DNA of 64,000 nt from DATBQN01 sp963755825 (GTDB taxonomy: Bacteria > Acidobacteriota > Thermoanaerobaculia > Multivoradales > UBA5704), in assembly GCA_963755825.1 (NCBI GenBank), contig CAVWLA010000001.1, positions 2,046,001 to 2,110,000 on the forward strand. Direction: 5' to 3'. Below are positions 46,701-56,802 of this stretch, piece after piece (position 1 is the first letter of the stretch; each line of letters opens with the position of its first letter). Made by a program: the position numbers and the translations under genes. The notes under the pieces were generated by a model. That model saw only the letters and a program-made list of their open reading frames with translations. It was not told the DNA's origin and did no database searches.

Positions 46701-48825
46701 CACCCTGATCTTCAACCTGGCGACGAGCGGCGTCAGCACCGGGACCTTCGTCAACCGGCTGTCGTCGGCGTCGATCGACAGCGCACTCTTCCGCACCAAC
46801 GTGATGATCCTCGCCGCCACCCCGGCGCAGCTCGGCCTGGCGCCGGGGACGACCAATTTCAAGTGGAAGGTGCAGACCTGCCCCGGCTTCGCGCCGCTCT
46901 GCGAACCGGTCAACGGTTTCCACTACGACGAGGCGGCGGGGCCCTTCTCGTGGAACTACGCCGCGGCCTCGCAGGGGCTCAACTTCGGCGGCAGGCACCT
47001 GGCGCAGGATCTCAACGGCGCCGCGCTGCCGGTGACCTGGAACCTCACCAACATCGCCGCCAACGGCTCGCTCGGCGCCCTCCTCCTCCACCACCACAAC
47101 GCCGCCGGGAGCCGCGCCCAGGTGGTCCTCGTCCAGGGCACGCCGTCGGCGGATCTCGCCGTCGTCAAGTCGATGGCGCCGCCCAGCCCGACGCTCGGCC
47201 AGAACGTCACCTTCACCGTGACCGTCACCAACGACGGCCCCGACAACGCCACCGGGGTCGTCGTCGCCGATGCCCTGCCGTCCGGCATCACCTACGTCTC
47301 GGACGACGGCGCCGGCGCCTATGACGCGGCGACCGGACTGTGGACGGTGGGCGCGCTCGCCAACGCCGGGAGCGCCACGCTCCACATCGTCGCCACCATC
47401 GACACCTCCGATCCGGTCTCGAACCTCGCCCAGATCGTCGCCGCCACACCTCTCGATCCCAACCCGGCGAACAACCAGTCGACGGTCGTGGTGATGGCGC
47501 CGCGGGCAGCGGACCTGGAGCTCGCGGAGAGCGTCAGCAGCCCGACGGTGATGGTGGGGAGCCCGGTGAGCTACACCCTCAAGGTGACCAACCACGGCGA
47601 CGATCCGGCCTTCGGCCTCGACGTCCAGGAGGCGTTCCCCGCCTATCCGCTGCTCAACCCGGCGAGCTTCACCGCCTCCCAGGGCACCTACGATCCGTCG
47701 ACCGGCCTGTGGAACCTGGCGAGCCTCGGCAAGGACGCCTCGGCGACGCTCGTCATCACCTTGAACGCCCCCAACATCGCCGGCCCGCTGACCGACCAGG
47801 GGACCGCGTCCGCCTCGACCGGCGACCCCGACAACGCCAACAACACCGCGAGCGCCACGACGAACGTCCTCTCGCCGGCCGCCGTCACCGGCACCAAGAC
47901 GGTCGCCGGCACCTTCCTGCCCGGCAACACGGTGACCTACACGATCGTGCTCACCAACAGCGCCAAGTTCGACCAGCAGGACAACCCCGGCAGCGAGCTC
48001 ACCGACTTCGTCTCGTCGGCGCTGACCCTGGTCGACGCCAGCGCCACCTCCGGCACGGCGACCGCCAACGTCGGCACCAACACCGTCACCTGGAGCGGCG
48101 CCATCCCGGCGCTCGGCTCCGTGACGATCACCTATCATGCGACGATCAAGGCGGGCACCAGCGGCCAGACGATCTCGAACCAGGCGGCGATCGCCTACGA
48201 CGCCGACGGCAACGGCACCAACGAGGCGAGCGGCGCGACCGATGACCCGTCGACCCCGGCGGTCGACGATCCCACCGTCTTCCAGGTGCTGTCGCCCGCC
48301 GCCGTCACCGCCACCAAGACCGTCGCCGGCAGCTTCGCGCCGGGCAGCTCGGTCACCTACACCGTGACGCTCACCAACCACGGCAGCGCGGCGCAGCTCG
48401 ACAATCCGGGCGACGAGCTCACCGACGTCCTGCCGCCGCAGCTCGTCCTGACCGGCGCCGCCGCCTCCAGCGGCACGGCGAGCGTCAACCTGGCGACCAA
48501 CACGGCGTCGTGGAACGGCTCCATCCCGGCCGCCGGATCGGTCACCGTCACCATCCAGGCGACGATCCGCAGCGACGTCGGCGGCGAGGCGATCTCCAAC
48601 CAGGGGACGGTCTTCTTCGACGCCGACGGCAACGGCACCAACGAGTCGAGCGCCCCGACCGACGACCCCGGCGTCGGTGGCACCGCCGACCCGACGGTGT
48701 TCACCGCCCTCTCGCTGCCTCAGGTGCCGACCCTCTCCACTCTCGGCCTCGCCGCTCTCGGGCTCCTCCTCGCCGTCGCCGCCGCGATCTCGCTGCGGCG
48801 CCGGCGCACGGCTACTCGAAGCTGA
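43759..48825 (+). CDS. Giant secreted subtilase (S8) with PA insert, DUF11 repeats and IPTL-type tail
   Basis: The product has 1688 residues from ATG 43759, preceded by GAGGAG. A signal peptide covers about 1-31 and an inhibitor-I9-like propeptide extends to about 160. The catalytic triad is D194 (IIDTGID), H260 (GHGSHVAG) and S623 (GTSMATPHMAG). A protease-associated (PA) domain is inserted between His and Ser (about 410-550). The rest contains a large beta-rich region, then two Ig-like conserved-repeat domains and two DUF11-type repeats with DADGNGTNE loops. The tail QVPTLSTLGLAALGLLL plus RRRR is IPTL-CTERM-like, as in the M36 protease at 2108-6283. It is a surface or secreted protease. 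Its last 14 bp overlap the convergent amidohydrolase gene. Confidence 0.92.
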   Translation: MPLRSPRLAPALLTVLLGALPLAALPSAAAAAEPAEIPLDTNVASQAARLGDGRLQVLVELADTPAAVVYGSALHSANSRVEGLAAARVAGAAQIRLVQSAQQRVSAAIRSAAPGASEIYRVARAYNGIALAVAPAELPRLAKVPGIKAIHPLVLEHPTLSTSVPFLGVPPLWNDSEGLGIDLTGAGIRIGIIDTGIDYLHADFGGSGLLTAYQANDTTTIADGFFPTARVVGGTDFAGDAYTGSTMPVPDPDPMDCYGHGSHVAGIAAGGGVDAAGNSYTGPYSPAAPFSALRIGPGVAPQASLYALRIFGCGGSTALTVQAIDWSIDPNGDDDFSDHLDVINMSLGSDYGTLSSTSTVAAENAALAGVIVVAAAGNAGDTFYIVSSPGNSTRSLSVAAIADSGLAGAVLQVNSPAAIAGGFAAAAAVFVPTPPAPSGQTAAVVQALDPADAAGPSTTDGCSPFTNAAAIAGNIALIDRGTCGFITKVQNAQAAGAIGAIVVGNVPGDPALLSMTGTAPPGPAVTIPSVYISSDDGARIKAQLAGGVNATLAAATAADTVAIFSSRGARIGSPAVKPDVSAPGVSITSVQTGKTCVSGGGCLVADPSGFIPGSQSLILSGTSMATPHMAGVLALLRQLHPDWTVEELKALAMNGALHDPTIGSNGSGLVYAPGRIGAGRTDPSDSALSQVTAFSSDVAGAISVTFDTPVVGTATQVRHVRLANHGAAAATYDLAIDLKNDAPGIAFSLPGGTGVTVPAGGTAEIDVQMNATANQMRHVPDRTLSRTQAAGGALASLGSLARHWDTEEEGYITFSVAGTTKLRVPVYMAARPASAMSASGVITTGGNNTGSTTIALAGTDVCTGTLGAGPICTATTAAPTFDEVSLVSPFELQAVSALDPVDAPPDADIQYAGVAYDPTTNLLLFGVTTWGDWSTPTETSFNIYVDNNSDGTYDRILFNTNPGTAGKSLFGGTTTGQDSFITLIFNLATSGVSTGTFVNRLSSASIDSALFRTNVMILAATPAQLGLAPGTTNFKWKVQTCPGFAPLCEPVNGFHYDEAAGPFSWNYAAASQGLNFGGRHLAQDLNGAALPVTWNLTNIAANGSLGALLLHHHNAAGSRAQVVLVQGTPSADLAVVKSMAPPSPTLGQNVTFTVTVTNDGPDNATGVVVADALPSGITYVSDDGAGAYDAATGLWTVGALANAGSATLHIVATIDTSDPVSNLAQIVAATPLDPNPANNQSTVVVMAPRAADLELAESVSSPTVMVGSPVSYTLKVTNHGDDPAFGLDVQEAFPAYPLLNPASFTASQGTYDPSTGLWNLASLGKDASATLVITLNAPNIAGPLTDQGTASASTGDPDNANNTASATTNVLSPAAVTGTKTVAGTFLPGNTVTYTIVLTNSAKFDQQDNPGSELTDFVSSALTLVDASATSGTATANVGTNTVTWSGAIPALGSVTITYHATIKAGTSGQTISNQAAIAYDADGNGTNEASGATDDPSTPAVDDPTVFQVLSPAAVTATKTVAGSFAPGSSVTYTVTLTNHGSAAQLDNPGDELTDVLPPQLVLTGAAASSGTASVNLATNTASWNGSIPAAGSVTVTIQATIRSDVGGEAISNQGTVFFDADGNGTNESSAPTDDPGVGGTADPTVFTALSLPQVPTLSTLGLAALGLLLAVAAAISLRRRRTATRS

Positions 48826-50659
48826 CGTCGTCGATCCAGAGGCTGAATGGACCGATCTGCGGTCCGCCGGAGAAGAGCAGGCCGGTGAGGTCGTGGCCGT
48901 CGACGGGGCCGAAGGTCGAGAAGGGGATGATGTGCTCCTTCCACTCGGCGTCGCCGGCGACGGTCGCGATGAGCGGCGCGCTGCCGCCGCCCTGCGTGAA
49001 GATCATCACCCGGTAGGTCTTGCCGTCGCCCTTGGCGCGGAAGCGGACGGCCTTCTTGGCCGCGAGGTTCGCCGGCGCCATCGGCTTGGCGCCGGGGTAG
49101 AACATCGCTCCCGCCCAGGGGTAGGCGAAACCCGTCGCGATGGTGCCTGAGATGGCGAGCGCCCTGCCCTTGCCGGCGTCGCCCTCGGCGGTCGAGAGCG
49201 TCACCTGCGACTTGCCGCCGACGAGCTGGTCGGTCGAGGTGTGCCAGCCGGAGCCGAAGGTCGCCCTGGTGGTGCCGTCGTCGAAGTCGCTCACCAGGCC
49301 GCTCGCCGGCATCGTCGCCGGCGGCAGCACCTGCGCCGTGCGGGCCTCCTCGATCATGGCGCGGAAGGCGGCGCGATCGAAGGGCACCCCCAGCTTCCAG
49401 ATGCGGGCGATGTCGCGCGTGGCGTGGACGTCGACGGTGGGATCGCCGTGGACCAGCAGCAGGTCGGCGCGCAGGCCGGGGGCGATGCGCCCGCGGTCGC
49501 CGAGGTGGAACGCCGCGGCGGGCGCGGCGGTGGCCGCCGTCAGCGCCGCGATGGGGGTGAGCCCGGCATGAACGAGGAGAGCGAGCTCCTCGTGCAGGCT
49601 GACGCCGGTCGCGGTGCCCGGGTTCGGCGCGTCGGTGCCGGCGAGGATCGGCACGTGCGCCGCCGCGAGCAGCCGCACCGCCTCCTCGGCCGCCGCGTAC
49701 TGTGGTGGCACTTCGCTGGCGTGCTTCGGAAAGCCGGCCTCGAGATGCCCGAGGTTGGTGACCGAGAGGTAGGGATTGAGCAGCGGGTCCTTGGCGAGGG
49801 CCGCGCCGCCGGGGATGTGCGAGACGCTCTGCAGCACGGTGAGGGTGGGGACGACGAAGGCGTGGTGAGCGGCGGCGAAGCGGCCGAAGTCGGCCTCCGG
49901 CCGGCGGTCGACGAAGAGGTGGGCGAGCCCGTCGGCGCCCGCCGCGATGGCGTCGCGGGCGCCGTCGTCCGAGCCGATGTGGACGACGGCGAGCTTGCCG
50001 CGCTTGTGCGCCGCATCGACGAGCGCCTTCAGGGTCTCGCGGCTGATCGTCGGGATGGCGAGGCCGTAGGTCTTGCCGTCGTCGTAGACGATCTTGATGT
50101 AGTCCGACCCCTCGGCGATCCGCGCGTCGACGAAGCCCTGCGCGTCGGCCGGGCCGCGGACGGTCGGGATGGGGACCCCGTACTCGGTGCCATGGCCGCC
50201 GGGCGCCGTGGCGAGCGTCCCCGCCGAGAAGAGGTCGGCCCGGTCGAGCCCCTTGCCGGCGGCCTGCTCGGCGCGCATCGCGGCATCGAGCCCGTAGTCG
50301 CTGAACATGTCGAGCTCGGTGGTGACGCCGAAGGCGAGGGCGTCGTGGAGCGCGTCGCCCCAGGTGTGGACATGGGCGTCGATCAGCCCCGGCAGCAGCG
50401 TCTCGCCGCGGCCGTCGATCACCTCGGCGCCCGCCGGCACCGCGAGGTGAGTCCCCACCGCCGCGATCTTGCCGTCGCGGACGACCACGTCGGCCGCCGG
50501 CAGCACCGCCCGGCCGTCGAAGACGCGGACGTTCTGCACGACGAACGGCCGCGCCGCGCCCGCGGCGCCGACGCAACCGGGGGCGAGCGCGAGGACGGCG
50601 ACGGCGAGGGCGGCGGCCAGACGGCAGCACCGGGCGAGGGTCTCGAAGCGGGCGGTCAT
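48812..50659 (-). CDS. Secreted amidohydrolase with C-terminal CIA30-like domain
   Basis: The product has 615 residues. Two adjacent ATGs exist (50665 and 50659); AGGAGG (50674-50669) lies 3 nt from the first and 9 nt from the second, so 50659 is preferred. The N terminus has a signal peptide with LAPGC, a possible lipobox. The metal-dependent amidohydrolase domain (about 45-440) shows DAHVHTWG, VVHIGSDDG, GLAHLF and AGTDAPNPG for metal binding and catalysis. The C-terminal about 170 residues (SDFDDGTTRATFGSGWHTST to SLWIDDVSFE) match the CIA30/NADH-ubiquinone-intermediate-associated fold, probably a carbohydrate-binding-like module. The substrate may be a dipeptide or cyclic amide. Confidence 0.88.
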   Translation of the reverse strand: MTARFETLARCCRLAAALAVAVLALAPGCVGAAGAARPFVVQNVRVFDGRAVLPAADVVVRDGKIAAVGTHLAVPAGAEVIDGRGETLLPGLIDAHVHTWGDALHDALAFGVTTELDMFSDYGLDAAMRAEQAAGKGLDRADLFSAGTLATAPGGHGTEYGVPIPTVRGPADAQGFVDARIAEGSDYIKIVYDDGKTYGLAIPTISRETLKALVDAAHKRGKLAVVHIGSDDGARDAIAAGADGLAHLFVDRRPEADFGRFAAAHHAFVVPTLTVLQSVSHIPGGAALAKDPLLNPYLSVTNLGHLEAGFPKHASEVPPQYAAAEEAVRLLAAAHVPILAGTDAPNPGTATGVSLHEELALLVHAGLTPIAALTAATAAPAAAFHLGDRGRIAPGLRADLLLVHGDPTVDVHATRDIARIWKLGVPFDRAAFRAMIEEARTAQVLPPATMPASGLVSDFDDGTTRATFGSGWHTSTDQLVGGKSQVTLSTAEGDAGKGRALAISGTIATGFAYPWAGAMFYPGAKPMAPANLAAKKAVRFRAKGDGKTYRVMIFTQGGGSAPLIATVAGDAEWKEHIIPFSTFGPVDGHDLTGLLFSGGPQIGPFSLWIDDVSFE

Positions 50660-50786
50660 CGTCATCTTCCTCCTGGTTGGCGCTGGTTGGCGGCCGGCCG
50701 GCGGAGCCCGACGGGGCGATGCCGGGCGAGGCGGCCTCTCGTAGGTGACCATTCTCGCGGAGAGCGCCCCGCAGCACCAGGGAGGT

Positions 50787-50809
50787 CTGTCACGGAGGAG
50801 GTGTGACAG
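50787..50809. promoter_or_regulatory. Perfect 7-bp dyad CTGTCAC-N9-GTGACAG
   Basis: The dyad lies in the 184-bp gap between the methyltransferase stop (50844) and the amidohydrolase start (50659), both on the minus strand. It has no T tract, so it is more likely an operator for the amidohydrolase than a terminator. The binding protein is unknown. Confidence 0.4.
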
Positions 50810-50843
50810 TTGTCAGCCGGCGGATCGCCGCCGCGGGGTGCCC

Positions 50844-51590
50844 CTAAGCTGGCTTGAAGCCGCCGTAGAGCGCGTGGCCGGCGCGCATCCAGAAGACGTC
50901 GACGCCTTCGAGACCGGCATCCTCGAGCCAGCGGAGCTGGTCGGGGAGGGGCGAGGGCTTGTCGGTCGGATCGAGCCGTGGATCGGAGAAGTAGTTCCAG
51001 CTGGTGGCCTGGAAGCGCTCGAAGGGCTCGAGGTTGCCGGCGTGCGCCAGCGAGCGCTCGCGCACGGCGTCGTCCCAGGCCGCGGCGGCGAGCCGAACTC
51101 CCGCCGCGCTCCCCGGCAGGATGAGGTCGGCGATGAGGAAGGCCCCGCCGGGAGTTAGCGCGCGCGCGACGTCCGCGAACAGCTCTCGCTTGGCCGGCGC
51201 GTCCAGGTGATGGAGGACGAGCGAGGAGACGACGGCGCCGACCGGCCAGGGAAAGCGCCGCCAGGCGCGCTCGGTCAGCTCAAAGGGGTGGGTCGCGAAG
51301 CGCCGTCCGAAGGCCGCCAGGCTGGACTCCGCCCGCCGCCGCATCGCCTCGGAGCCGTCGTAGCCGTGCACCACGGCGGCGGGGAGAGCGGCGAGCAGCG
51401 CGCCGGCGAGCTTCCCTTCGCCGCAGCCGATCTCGACCACGTGGGCCGGCGCCGGCGCGGCCGCGAGCAGCCGGCAGAAGGCCTCGATCTGGGCCTCCCG
51501 ATCCGGCACGAAGTAGTCGCCATAGCGGAGGAAGAAATCGCTGTCCTCCTCCTGCCAGCGGCCAGACGGAGCCGCCAATTCGTCTGCCAT
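50844..51590 (-). CDS. Class I SAM-dependent methyltransferase
   Basis: A 248-residue soluble protein with SAM-binding motif I VVEIGCGEGKLAG (about 51-63), motif II around HGYDGSEAM, a post-motif VVSSLVLHHLD (about 120-130) and a LTPGGAFLIADL block. These fit a class I methyltransferase of the Methyltransf_11/25 group. The C-terminal half (PSPLPDQLRWLEDAGLEGVD) is usual for small-molecule methylases. The start follows AAAGGAA. It is divergent from the DinB-esterase gene. Substrate unknown. Confidence 0.87.
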   Translation of the reverse strand: MADELAAPSGRWQEEDSDFFLRYGDYFVPDREAQIEAFCRLLAAAPAPAHVVEIGCGEGKLAGALLAALPAAVVHGYDGSEAMRRRAESSLAAFGRRFATHPFELTERAWRRFPWPVGAVVSSLVLHHLDAPAKRELFADVARALTPGGAFLIADLILPGSAAGVRLAAAAWDDAVRERSLAHAGNLEPFERFQATSWNYFSDPRLDPTDKPSPLPDQLRWLEDAGLEGVDVFWMRAGHALYGGFKPA

Positions 51591-51808
51591 CGTCTACCGT
51601 TCCTTTCGTCGCGCGGGGGAGCCATGATCGGCGGCTCGATTCTTCCATAGAACGCGAGCGGCGCCCGCTCGTCAGGCGGAGATCGCGCCTGGCTCGCCGC
51701 CGGCGCCGAGGGTGGCTGCTGATACACTTCCGCCGCTCGCAAACCCGCAGCCCGCCGCCTTCCGCGCGGGCCTCCGCCGACAGCCTGCCAATATTCTGGA
51801 GAACGCGC

Positions 51809-53074
51809 GTGACCGACCCAGCCGCCGTGGTGTCCGACCTGGAGCATGCCCCCGAGGTCATCATCCCCCTGGTGCTCGAGGTGCCGGCCGAGACGCTGCG
51901 GCGGCGGCCGGCGGCGGGCAAATGGTCGGTGCACGAGCACGCCTGCCACGTCGCCGCCATCGGCGGCCTGATGCGCGAGCGGCTGGAGCTCATGCTCGCC
52001 GAGGACGACCCGCCGCTGCCGGCCTACGAGGCGGACAAGGTGGACCTCCTCGCCGTCGACCTCGCGGAGGCGCTGGAGCGCTTCGCGCGCCAGCGCGGCG
52101 AGCTCGTCGAGCGGCTCCGCGGCCTCGCTTCCGAGCAGTGGCAGCGCACCGGCGAGCACCCCATCTACGGCCGCTGGTCGGTCTTCACCATGCTCCGCAA
52201 GCTCGCTCTCCACGACAGCTTCCACGGCTACCGCATCGACGAGCTGCGCGAGAAGCGCGACTGGTCCGAGGTGCCGCTCGACCTCGGCGCGGCGCTCGCC
52301 GGCCTCGGCGCCTCGCTGCAGCCGGGCGAGCTTCGAGTGATCGGCCCCGTCGAGGTGCCGGGTCTGGCGCCGCGGCGGATCCGCATCTACCTGCCGAAGG
52401 GGAGCGCCGGCGGCTCGCCGCGCCTCGCCCTCTACCTGTTCGACGGCCAGAACGTCTTCGACGACGGCCCGTCGTTCTCCGGCGGCTGGCACGTCGACGA
52501 GATCCTCGAGCACGTGGCGCGCCGCCGGCGCCCCGACGCGCCGCCGCTGCCGGTCGTCATCGGCATCGACCACGGCAACGAGCAGCGCATCCACGAGCTG
52601 TCGCCCTTCCCCTACGGCGGCGAGCCGGGGACGATCGACCTGCTGCTCGGCTGGGTGACCGGCTCGCTGATGCCGATCCTCAGGCGCGAGCTCGGCATCA
52701 TCGACGGACCGGTGGGCGCCGCCGTCGGCGGCTCGTCGATGGGCGGCCTCGCCTCGATCTACGCCCACTTCCACTACCCCGAGGCCTTCGGCGGCGCGCT
52801 CGTCATGTCGCCCTCGGTGTGGGTCGCCGAGCATGCCATCCTCGAATGGATCGCGGCGCAGCCGACGCCGCCGGTGTCCCGCATCTACCTCGACTGCGGC
52901 ACGCGCGAGGGCCGCGGCATGCTGCTGCCGCTGGTCGCCCAGCTCGCCGCCCAGCTCGAGGAGCGCGGCTACGACAACGACCGCCTGATGTGGCGGCCGG
53001 ACCTCCGCGGCGGCCACAACGAGGCGAGCTGGCGGCGCCGCCTGCCGAAGGCGTTCCGCTTCATGTATCGGTAG
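51809..53074 (+). CDS. DinB-domain / alpha-beta hydrolase esterase fusion
   Basis: The product has 421 residues from GTG 51809, with GGAG at 51798-51801. Residues about 1-150 form a DinB-like four-helix domain (WSVHEHACHVAAIGGLMRER, LALHDSFHGYRIDEL), including histidines that could bind metal. Residues about 175-421 form an esterase of the Fes/enterochelin-esterase type (LALYLFDGQNVFDDG, nucleophile elbow GGSSMGG near residue 310, GGHNEASWRRRLP with the catalytic His). The two modules normally occur in separate proteins. DinB domains often act as thiol-dependent transferases. No signal peptide is seen, so it is probably cytosolic. Confidence 0.85.
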   Translation: MTDPAAVVSDLEHAPEVIIPLVLEVPAETLRRRPAAGKWSVHEHACHVAAIGGLMRERLELMLAEDDPPLPAYEADKVDLLAVDLAEALERFARQRGELVERLRGLASEQWQRTGEHPIYGRWSVFTMLRKLALHDSFHGYRIDELREKRDWSEVPLDLGAALAGLGASLQPGELRVIGPVEVPGLAPRRIRIYLPKGSAGGSPRLALYLFDGQNVFDDGPSFSGGWHVDEILEHVARRRRPDAPPLPVVIGIDHGNEQRIHELSPFPYGGEPGTIDLLLGWVTGSLMPILRRELGIIDGPVGAAVGGSSMGGLASIYAHFHYPEAFGGALVMSPSVWVAEHAILEWIAAQPTPPVSRIYLDCGTREGRGMLLPLVAQLAAQLEERGYDNDRLMWRPDLRGGHNEASWRRRLPKAFRFMYR

Positions 53075-53104
53075 GAAGAGCTCGCCGAAAAAACGGCGCA
53101 GCTC

Positions 53105-54304
53105 TCAGCAGCCGGGCGGGTGGTAGGCGAGGCTGGCGCCGATCCAGGTCTTCTCCTTGTTGAAGTCGACCCCCATCATCGCCCCCTTGCTCATCCGCAC
53201 CAGGTTGTTGACGAGGACCGGCCGGTCCTTCCAGAGGAACATCATGCGCACCTCGGCCTTGGCGGGGACGTCGGGCGTCTCGACGAACGGCGCGTAATCG
53301 ACCATGCGCTGGAGGATGAACTCGTCCGGCCGGGAGAGCGAGCGCAGCCGCTCCGCGCTGGGGCCGAGCTCGACGCCCAGGCCGGCGAAGGAGTAGAGCG
53401 GCTTCAGCACGTAATTCTCCAGGTCGTCCGGATAGGCCGCGAGGTCGGCGACGAAGGAGGCCGGCGGCGCGTAGCGGCTCTTGACGAAAGGGAGCGAGAA
53501 CTTGCTGATGCGGAAGAACCAGTTGGGATGGCCGACCCAGGAGACGCCGAGCGGCGAGAGGTCGCGCCGGAAGAGGTGGTCGAGCTGGAGACCGCGGCGC
53601 GACACCTCGTCCAGGATGACGCGGTTGTAGAGGCGGCGGATGGGGATGTCCCTGCCGTCGCGCGAGTAGACCAGCCGGCCGCCGCGCTCGGCGACCTGGC
53701 GCGGGTCGACGGCGCGGATGCCGAGCAGCCGCTCGGTGGCGGCGAAGTCGATGCGGGTCTTCTGGCGGTCGGGATCGACCTCGAGGAGCACCACCGCCTC
53801 TGGGTCCTCACCGCCGACGATGACCTCGCGGAGCGCCTCGATGTAGGCGGCGGTGTCGAGGCCGCCGAAGTAGGGCACCCAGCCCTCCGGCACGGCTCCC
53901 GGATAGGCCCGCCGCGTCTCGCGGTCGAGCAGCCATTGGAAGCCGTAGAGCGAGGGGAAGCCCTGCAGCTCGATGAGCTGCGGCTCGAGCGCGCCGCCCT
54001 CGCCGCGGGTGAGCGCGAAGTCGATCTGCAGGAACGGCGGGTGGCCCTCGTCGCCGGGCACCGCGAGCTCGGCCGGCACCGCCCGCCGCGCCACCTCCAG
54101 GTACTCCGGCGAGGTGACCGCCGCCAGCACCTCGGCCGCCGCCTCGGCGAGCCGGCCGGTGACCGCGGCGTCGAGGAAGATCGGCGTCTCGCTGACGCGA
54201 AAGTCACACGGGAAGCCCACCTCGCGCTCGAGGCCGGCGAGGACCTGCTGGTACTTGGCCTCGGTGAAGGCGGCGTTGAACGCCCGGCGGAGCTCGGGAA
54301 CCAT
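53105..54304 (-). CDS. ATP-grasp-like protein of the ligase cluster
   Basis: The product has 399 residues from ATG 54304 (no strong Shine-Dalgarno). The central and C-terminal parts show ATP-grasp-like patterns: QLIELQGFPSLYGFQWLL, VLKPLYSFAGLGVELG, EFILQRMVDYAPFVETPD and VRMMFLWKDRPVLVNNLVRM. The N-terminal section (about 1-130) is unusual, so the exact family is uncertain. It starts 32 bp after the stop of the GCS2-type ligase and is the last gene of a three-gene minus-strand cluster. I infer that it extends a gamma-glutamyl-type product made by its neighbours; this is not proven. Confidence 0.7.
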   Translation of the reverse strand: MVPELRRAFNAAFTEAKYQQVLAGLEREVGFPCDFRVSETPIFLDAAVTGRLAEAAAEVLAAVTSPEYLEVARRAVPAELAVPGDEGHPPFLQIDFALTRGEGGALEPQLIELQGFPSLYGFQWLLDRETRRAYPGAVPEGWVPYFGGLDTAAYIEALREVIVGGEDPEAVVLLEVDPDRQKTRIDFAATERLLGIRAVDPRQVAERGGRLVYSRDGRDIPIRRLYNRVILDEVSRRGLQLDHLFRRDLSPLGVSWVGHPNWFFRISKFSLPFVKSRYAPPASFVADLAAYPDDLENYVLKPLYSFAGLGVELGPSAERLRSLSRPDEFILQRMVDYAPFVETPDVPAKAEVRMMFLWKDRPVLVNNLVRMSKGAMMGVDFNKEKTWIGASLAYHPPGC

Positions 54305-54336
54305 GGTGGATGGGTCGACCGGATGGCGCGCCGGCG

Positions 54337-55452
<1,116 letters not shown>

Positions 55453-55480
55453 GCCCGCCTCGCCGGAGTCCGTTCCCGGC

Positions 55481-56531
55481 TCAGGCCTTGGCCGCGGCCG
55501 GCTGCGCCGGCGCCGCCGTCGGGTTGCCGGCGGCGGGCTTCGGATCGCCGGCAGCGGCTATCGGGTTGCCGGCGGCGGCCATCGGATCGCTGGCGGCGCC
55601 TTGGCGTACGAACTCGCCCCAGCCGAGGTCGGCCTTCCCCTCTGCGAAGGCGAGCGCCTTGCGGATCGCCATCTTGGCGGCGGCCTCGACCACCCAGGCG
55701 AAGTTCTCCTCGCCGATCGAGTGGACGTCGGCGTCCGGCGCCGGGTTGCAGAAGTCGATGGCGTAGGGGATGCCGTCGCGCACCGCCAACTCGACGGTGT
55801 TGAAGTCGTAGCCGAGGGCCTGGTTCAAGGTCATCACGTCGTGGTGCAGCCGCTCGTAGAGCGCCGGCTCGATCGGCGGCGCGTTCTGCACGTAGCGCAG
55901 GTGGAACGGCTGGCGCGGGTCGTAGCGCATGATGCGGACGTCGCGGCGGTCGATCGAATAGCAGCGGAAGTACTCCGTCGAAGACGATCTCCTCCTGCAG
56001 CATCATGACCAGCTGGCCGGTCTGGTGGTAGGTCGAGAAGAACTCGTCCGGTCCGTTCACCCGGTAGACGTTCTTCCAGCCGCCGCCGGCGAACGGCTTG
56101 AAGTAGGCCGGGAAGCCGATGTAGTCGAAGATCGCCTGCCAGTCGAGCGGGTAGGCGAGGTTGCGCATCGACTTCTCGTTGGTGTCGGTCGGATGCTCAT
56201 GGGAGGGGAGGAGGACGGTCTTCGGCACCGCGACGCCGACCTTGGTCGACAGGCAGTTGTTGAAGAACTTCTCGTCGGCGCTCCACCAGAAGGGGTTGTT
56301 GACCACCGCCGTTCCATTGAGCGCGGCGTTCTTCAGGTAGGCGCGGTAGAACGGGATGTCCTGCGAGATGCGGTCGATGATCACCGCGTATCCCGACGGC
56401 TCGCCCTGCATGAGCTTGTCGATCCTCACCGGCTCGGCGACGACGCCGTCGACCCGCTTGGAGTTGATGCGGTCGATCAGCGCGTAGGGGAAGGAGTTCT
56501 CCTGGCCGAACAGGATGCCGATTCGTCTCAT
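55481..56531 (-). pseudogene. RimK-type ATP-grasp ligase gene interrupted by a +1 frameshift
   Basis: The N-terminal part (56531 to about 55977) reads MRRIGILFGQENSFPYALID and continues to MLQEEIVFD. The C-terminal part (from about 55975 to 55481) continues in another frame with EYFRCYSIDRRDVRIMRYDP and LNQALGYDFNTVELAVRDGI, ending in a Pro/Ala/Gly tail. An extra C at 55975-55976 (plus strand) restores a single protein of about 349 residues if removed. ATP-grasp features are split across the joint. It may be an assembly error, a recent null mutation or, less likely, programmed frameshifting. The C-terminal tail contains a 21-bp tandem repeat. It is the first gene of the ligase cluster. Confidence 0.8.
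55519..55602. repeat. 21-bp tandem repeat in the ATP-grasp C-terminal tail
   Basis: Four imperfect 21-bp units (55519, 55540, 55561, 55582) alternate between TCGGGTTGCCGGCGGCGG and TCGGATCGCCGGCAGCGG types, again a 42-bp higher-order pattern. They encode a degenerate heptad such as AAAGNPI and AAAGDPK at the very C terminus of the ligase, which probably has no catalytic role. Confidence 0.75.
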
Positions 56532-56802
56532 TGCGTCCGCCCTCTCGATGTCCGCCCCTGGCGGGGCCGGTGGATTCGGATGTCGTGCAGATGTCTCGCC
56601 CGGGATGTCTCTGGCGCCGGGGTCTCGGAGGCCAAATCTCAGCTCGATCCGCGGCTCACATCGCACCTCGAACCGCTCGCGGCTCACCCGGAGGCGCGCC
56701 CCGAAGCGGTGTGGTTGCCGAAGATACCACAGGGACCGTGCGCCGGCGGGAGCGCCGCCGCGAGCCGCTCGCGGCCGCCCCGACGGGGCGCGAGCGGGGC
56801 TT

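Noticed and set aside
43525..48381. A 1618-codon minus-strand open frame
   Set aside because: It is antisense to the subtilase, with no family motif, start signal or plausible composition.
53077..53106. Hairpin GAGCT-CGCCG-AAAAAA-CGGCG-AGCTC-like as a terminator
   Set aside because: It lies between convergent genes and can fold, but there is no T tract on either strand, so I do not call it a terminator.
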